From the NCBI GenBank assembly GCA_018366035.1, contig JAGZIW010000001.1:186001-250000 (forward strand): DNA of 64,000 nucleotides, read 5' to 3'. The translations under genes were made by a program, and so were the position numbers. This document shows positions 60,605 through 64,000 of the stretch, piece after piece (positions within the stretch are counted from its first letter, which is position 1; each line of letters begins with the position of its first letter). The notes under the pieces are model-generated. The model ran no database searches, had not been told where the DNA came from, and saw nothing but the letters and a program-made list of their open reading frames with translations. Origin of the DNA: Butyricicoccus pullicaecorum. Its GTDB lineage: Bacteria; Bacillota; Clostridia; Oscillospirales; Butyricicoccaceae.

Positions 60605-61969
60605 ATGGCGCAGGAGGCAATGTTGACCATTACGCCGGAGATCGAAGCACTGGCACAGGTTTGTTGTGAGAACAGCAATATACCGTCGGAATTATATCGG
60701 AAATATGATGTCATGCGTGGTCTGCGCGATATCAATGGTGTAGGCGTTTTGGCAGGACTGACTAATATTTCATCTATTATATCAAGTAAAGTAGAGAACG
60801 GCATAAAAGTGCCTTGTGAGGGAGAGCTGCGTTATCGAGGGTATGATATCAATGATTTGGTACGTGGTTTTCTAAAAGACGGGCGCAAGGGATATGAGGA
60901 AACTGCATATCTCTTACTGTTTGGCAAGCTGCCCGACAAAGTACAGCTCAAAACCTTCAAAAGTCTGCTGGCAAAGGGGCGTACCCTACCAACAAACTTT
61001 ACACGCGATGTCATTATGAAGGCACCGTCACATGATATTATGAACAAGCTGTCGCGCAGTGTGCTGACGTTGGCTTCCTACGACAATAATTCAGATGACA
61101 TCAGTCTGCCCAATGTGCTGAGACAGTGCTTGATGCTGATTTCAGTTTTTCCGATGCTTGCGGTATATTCGTATCATGCGTACAATCATTATGAGAGAGG
61201 AAACAGTCTGTACATTCATTATCCAGATGATACCCTATCCACAGCCAGCAATTTCCTGAGAATGCTGCGTCCAGATATGCAATATAGCCCGCTGGAAGCA
61301 AAGGTTTTGGATTTGGCACTGGTTTTGCACATGGAGCATGGCGGCGGCAACAATTCCAGCTTTACAACCCATGTTGTGACCTCATCTGGTACAGATACAT
61401 ATTCTGCCATGGCAGCAGCCTTGGGCAGTCTCAAGGGGCCTAAGCACGGCGGAGCGAATATTAAGGTTGTACAGATGTTTGATGACATGAAGCATACCAT
61501 TACAGACCCAAAAGATGAAGAACAGGTCAAGGGATACCTAAAACGCCTGCTCAACCGAGAGGTATTTGATAAAAAGGGACTGATTTATGGTATGGGTCAT
61601 GCGGTATATTCTATTTCTGATCCCCGTGCACAGATTTTCAAATCCTTTGTCAGTCAGCTGGCACATGAAAAGGGCAGAGATGAGGATTTTGCACTCTATA
61701 CGATGGTTGAACAGCTGGCACCGGAGGTTATCGCGGAGGAGCGCAAAATCTACAAAGGTGTCAGTGCAAATGTAGACTTCTATTCTGGGTTCGTGTATTC
61801 CATGCTCGATTTACCCTATGAGCTGTATACCCCTATGTTTGCCATTGCCCGTGTGGTAGGCTGGAGCGCACATCGTCTTGAGGAACTTATCAATGTGGAC
61901 AAGATCATTCGTCCCGCCTATCGTGCAGTTGCCGATGAGCAAGCTTATATTGCGCTCAATGAGCGTTGA
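60605..61969 (+). CDS. Citrate synthase
   Basis: The 454-residue enzyme condenses oxaloacetate and acetyl-CoA. Catalytic residues are seen in MEHGGGNNSS (His), YGMGHAVYSISDPR (His) and NVDFYSGFVY (Asp). The N-terminal extension and length match the larger group found in clostridia and bacteroidetes. AAGGAGGAACTCAC precedes the ATG. No aconitase or isocitrate dehydrogenase genes are near, so it probably serves glutamate synthesis from an unlinked locus. Confidence 0.94.
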   Translation: MAQEAMLTITPEIEALAQVCCENSNIPSELYRKYDVMRGLRDINGVGVLAGLTNISSIISSKVENGIKVPCEGELRYRGYDINDLVRGFLKDGRKGYEETAYLLLFGKLPDKVQLKTFKSLLAKGRTLPTNFTRDVIMKAPSHDIMNKLSRSVLTLASYDNNSDDISLPNVLRQCLMLISVFPMLAVYSYHAYNHYERGNSLYIHYPDDTLSTASNFLRMLRPDMQYSPLEAKVLDLALVLHMEHGGGNNSSFTTHVVTSSGTDTYSAMAAALGSLKGPKHGGANIKVVQMFDDMKHTITDPKDEEQVKGYLKRLLNREVFDKKGLIYGMGHAVYSISDPRAQIFKSFVSQLAHEKGRDEDFALYTMVEQLAPEVIAEERKIYKGVSANVDFYSGFVYSMLDLPYELYTPMFAIARVVGWSAHRLEELINVDKIIRPAYRAVADEQAYIALNER

Positions 61970-62003
61970 AGGAAAGGAAATTGGATACCAAAAATTTCAT
62001 AAT

Positions 62004-62041
62004 AAAAATGGAGCATATCGATTCAGATATGCTCCATTTTT
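62004..62041. terminator. Bidirectional terminator between citrate synthase and dnaJ
   Basis: A perfect 15-bp stem (AAAAATGGAGCATAT / ATATGCTCCATTTTT) with an 8-nt loop. Confidence 0.9.
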
Positions 62042-62070
62042 GACTGTGTTTTCTAACAGTGCATGATTGC

Positions 62071-63228
62071 TTATTCACCCTTGAGAACGTCTTTGACTTT
62101 GTCCCAGAAGGATTTGCGCTGCGCTTGATTTTCGTCTGTGGTGGAGGACTCAAAATCACGGAGCAGCTTTTTCTGGTGCTCAGTCAGGCGGGTCGGGACT
62201 TCAATGTTCACACGCACATATTGATCGCCGCGGCCGCGACCATTGACATTCTGGATACCTTTGCCGCGCAGACGGAATACCGTGCCAGTCTGTGTGCCCT
62301 CTGGAATCGTATATTCAACCTTTCCGTCAATGGTAGGCACTTGCAGGGTATCGCCCAGCGCAGCCTGCGGGAAAGAAATCGGAATTTCACAGATGACATT
62401 GTTGCCATCGCGCGTGAAAATGGGGTGCGGACGGATCCCGATGGTCACAATGATATCGCCGCTTGGACCACCGTTGGAACCGGCATTGCCCTGACCGCGC
62501 AGCTGAATGGACTGACCATCATCAATACCCGCTGGGATTTTGACTTTCAGTGTTCGGCTATTGCGTGTTTTGCCTGTGCCGCTGCATTTCTTACAGGGCT
62601 TGCGAATGATTTTACCAGTACCACGGCAGTTTGGACAAGCTGCCTGACTCTGGAACATGCCAAGTGGTGTACGTTGGGTCTGCGTGACCACACCGGAGCC
62701 GTGGCAGTTGGAGCAGGTTTCTACCGAACTGCCCTTTTCTGCGCCTGTACCTTCACATTCCTCACAGCGTTCAGTACGATTGATGGTAATTTCTTTTTCG
62801 CAGCCAAATGCGGCCTCTTCAAAGGACAGCATCACACGCTGCTGAATGGTTTCGCCGCGCTGCGGTGCATTGCGGCGCGAACGGGAGGAACCGCCGCCGA
62901 AGAAGGAGCCAAAGATATCACCAAGGTCACCCATGTCAAAGCCGTCAAAGCCGCCAAAGCCGCCGCCGAAGCCGCCGCCCTGTCCGGCACCATAGTTTGG
63001 ATCGACACCAGCAAAACCGAATTGGTCATACCTTGCTCTCTTATCCTTGTCAGAGAGCACCTCATAGGCTTCGTTCAGCTCTTTGAATTTTTCAGCAGCC
63101 TCTGGATTGTCGCGGTTCAGATCGGGGTGATATTTTTTTGCGAGCTTTCGATGTGCCTTTTTGATTTCGTCATCTGAGGCACCTTTTGCTACGCCAAGTA
63201 CGTCATAATAATCTCTTTTATCTGCCAT
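62071..63228 (-). CDS. dnaJ: Chaperone protein DnaJ
   Basis: The 385-residue type I J-protein has a J domain with HPD at 34-36 and a Gly/Phe-rich linker. Four CxxCxGxG zinc repeats (CEECEGTG, CSNCHGSG, CPNCRGTG, CKKCSGTG) and the C-terminal substrate-binding domains follow. It stimulates the DnaK ATPase. It is downstream of dnaK with an 81-nt gap that contains a hairpin. Confidence 0.97.
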   Translation of the reverse strand: MADKRDYYDVLGVAKGASDDEIKKAHRKLAKKYHPDLNRDNPEAAEKFKELNEAYEVLSDKDKRARYDQFGFAGVDPNYGAGQGGGFGGGFGGFDGFDMGDLGDIFGSFFGGGSSRSRRNAPQRGETIQQRVMLSFEEAAFGCEKEITINRTERCEECEGTGAEKGSSVETCSNCHGSGVVTQTQRTPLGMFQSQAACPNCRGTGKIIRKPCKKCSGTGKTRNSRTLKVKIPAGIDDGQSIQLRGQGNAGSNGGPSGDIIVTIGIRPHPIFTRDGNNVICEIPISFPQAALGDTLQVPTIDGKVEYTIPEGTQTGTVFRLRGKGIQNVNGRGRGDQYVRVNIEVPTRLTEHQKKLLRDFESSTTDENQAQRKSFWDKVKDVLKGE

Positions 63229-63271
63229 GTGTCTAAAACCTCACACATATTATCAGGTAGGAAAACAGTGG

Positions 63272-63303
63272 AAAACGGAAAGGACCAAGATCCTTTCCGT
63301 TTT
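63272..63303 (-). terminator. Hairpin between dnaK and dnaJ
   Basis: A perfect 13-bp stem (AAAACGGAAAGGA / TCCTTTCCGTTTT) with a 6-nt loop. On the minus strand the following TTTTCC tract is imperfect, so it likely acts as a partial terminator that lowers dnaJ relative to dnaK. Confidence 0.7.
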
Positions 63304-63309
63304 TCTGTA

Positions 63310-64000
<691 letters not shown>

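Noticed and set aside
62059..63177. 372-codon plus-strand frame opposite dnaJ
   Set aside because: Low-complexity Ala/Thr-rich translation mirroring the Gly-rich dnaJ sequence; dnaJ is certain.

Overview
The window looks like a chromosomal segment of a low-to-moderate GC Gram-positive anaerobe of the class Clostridia, most likely Oscillospirales; a Butyricicoccaceae-like host is only a guess. Supporting signs are the Firmicutes gene order rpoB-rpoC-L7Ae-like-rpsL-rpsG-fusA-tuf, type III glutamine synthetase, meso-diaminopimelate dehydrogenase, the NfnAB electron-bifurcating transhydrogenase pair, RecD2, a SEC-C methionine aminopeptidase, a YlmC/YmxH sporulation-type protein, consensus sigma-A-like promoters with 16-18 bp spacers, AGGAGG ribosome binding sites and many strong intrinsic terminators. 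I see no phage, insertion sequence or CRISPR array.

Layout. 1-6.7 kb: the start of dapF (minus), glnN, an apbE / NusG-II-domain / Gx-transporter operon that resembles part of the flavin-based extracellular electron transfer locus, a small lipoprotein, and ilvA (minus). 6.8-11.5 kb: a DivIVA-like coiled-coil gene, a lone beta subunit of a class I fumarase, a polysaccharide deacetylase, a ylmC-like gene, then rpsB and tsf. 11.6-17.6 kb: an unknown protein, a LacI-type regulator whose upstream DNA is a 102-bp tandem duplication full of palindromes, a divergent sugar-binding lipoprotein with iolG-like and hydroxypyruvate-isomerase-like genes, and tRNA-Leu(CAA). 17.7-21.3 kb: nth and a hydrolase / acyltransferase / zinc-ribbon membrane protein cassette. 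21.3-27.7 kb: a Crp/Fnr regulator, ddh with a perfect 24-bp palindrome at its promoter, map, nfnAB and a cell-wall amidase. 27.8-33.3 kb: brnQ, a GT2 glycosyltransferase, an AGCS symporter and a YwaF-like membrane protein.

33.4-40.1 kb holds the most unusual content: a minus-strand operon with a divergent Hsp90-type ATPase carrying an extra N-terminal region of about 200 residues, followed by three related helical-repeat proteins that share a CxxC motif, with a divergent gene of unknown function upstream. The operon has a near-consensus promoter and an intrinsic terminator inside its 5' leader. I regard this as the best candidate for an undescribed system.

40.1-64 kb returns to core functions: a secreted deacetylase, rpoBC and the str operon through tuf, recD2-comF, mreB, a second AGCS symporter, tadA, citrate synthase, and dnaJ with the C-terminal part of dnaK. 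The core translation and transcription genes avoid TTA, CTA and TCA codons so strictly that very long antisense reading frames appear opposite them; I treat these as artefacts. All assignments come from reading the sequence; no database search was run.
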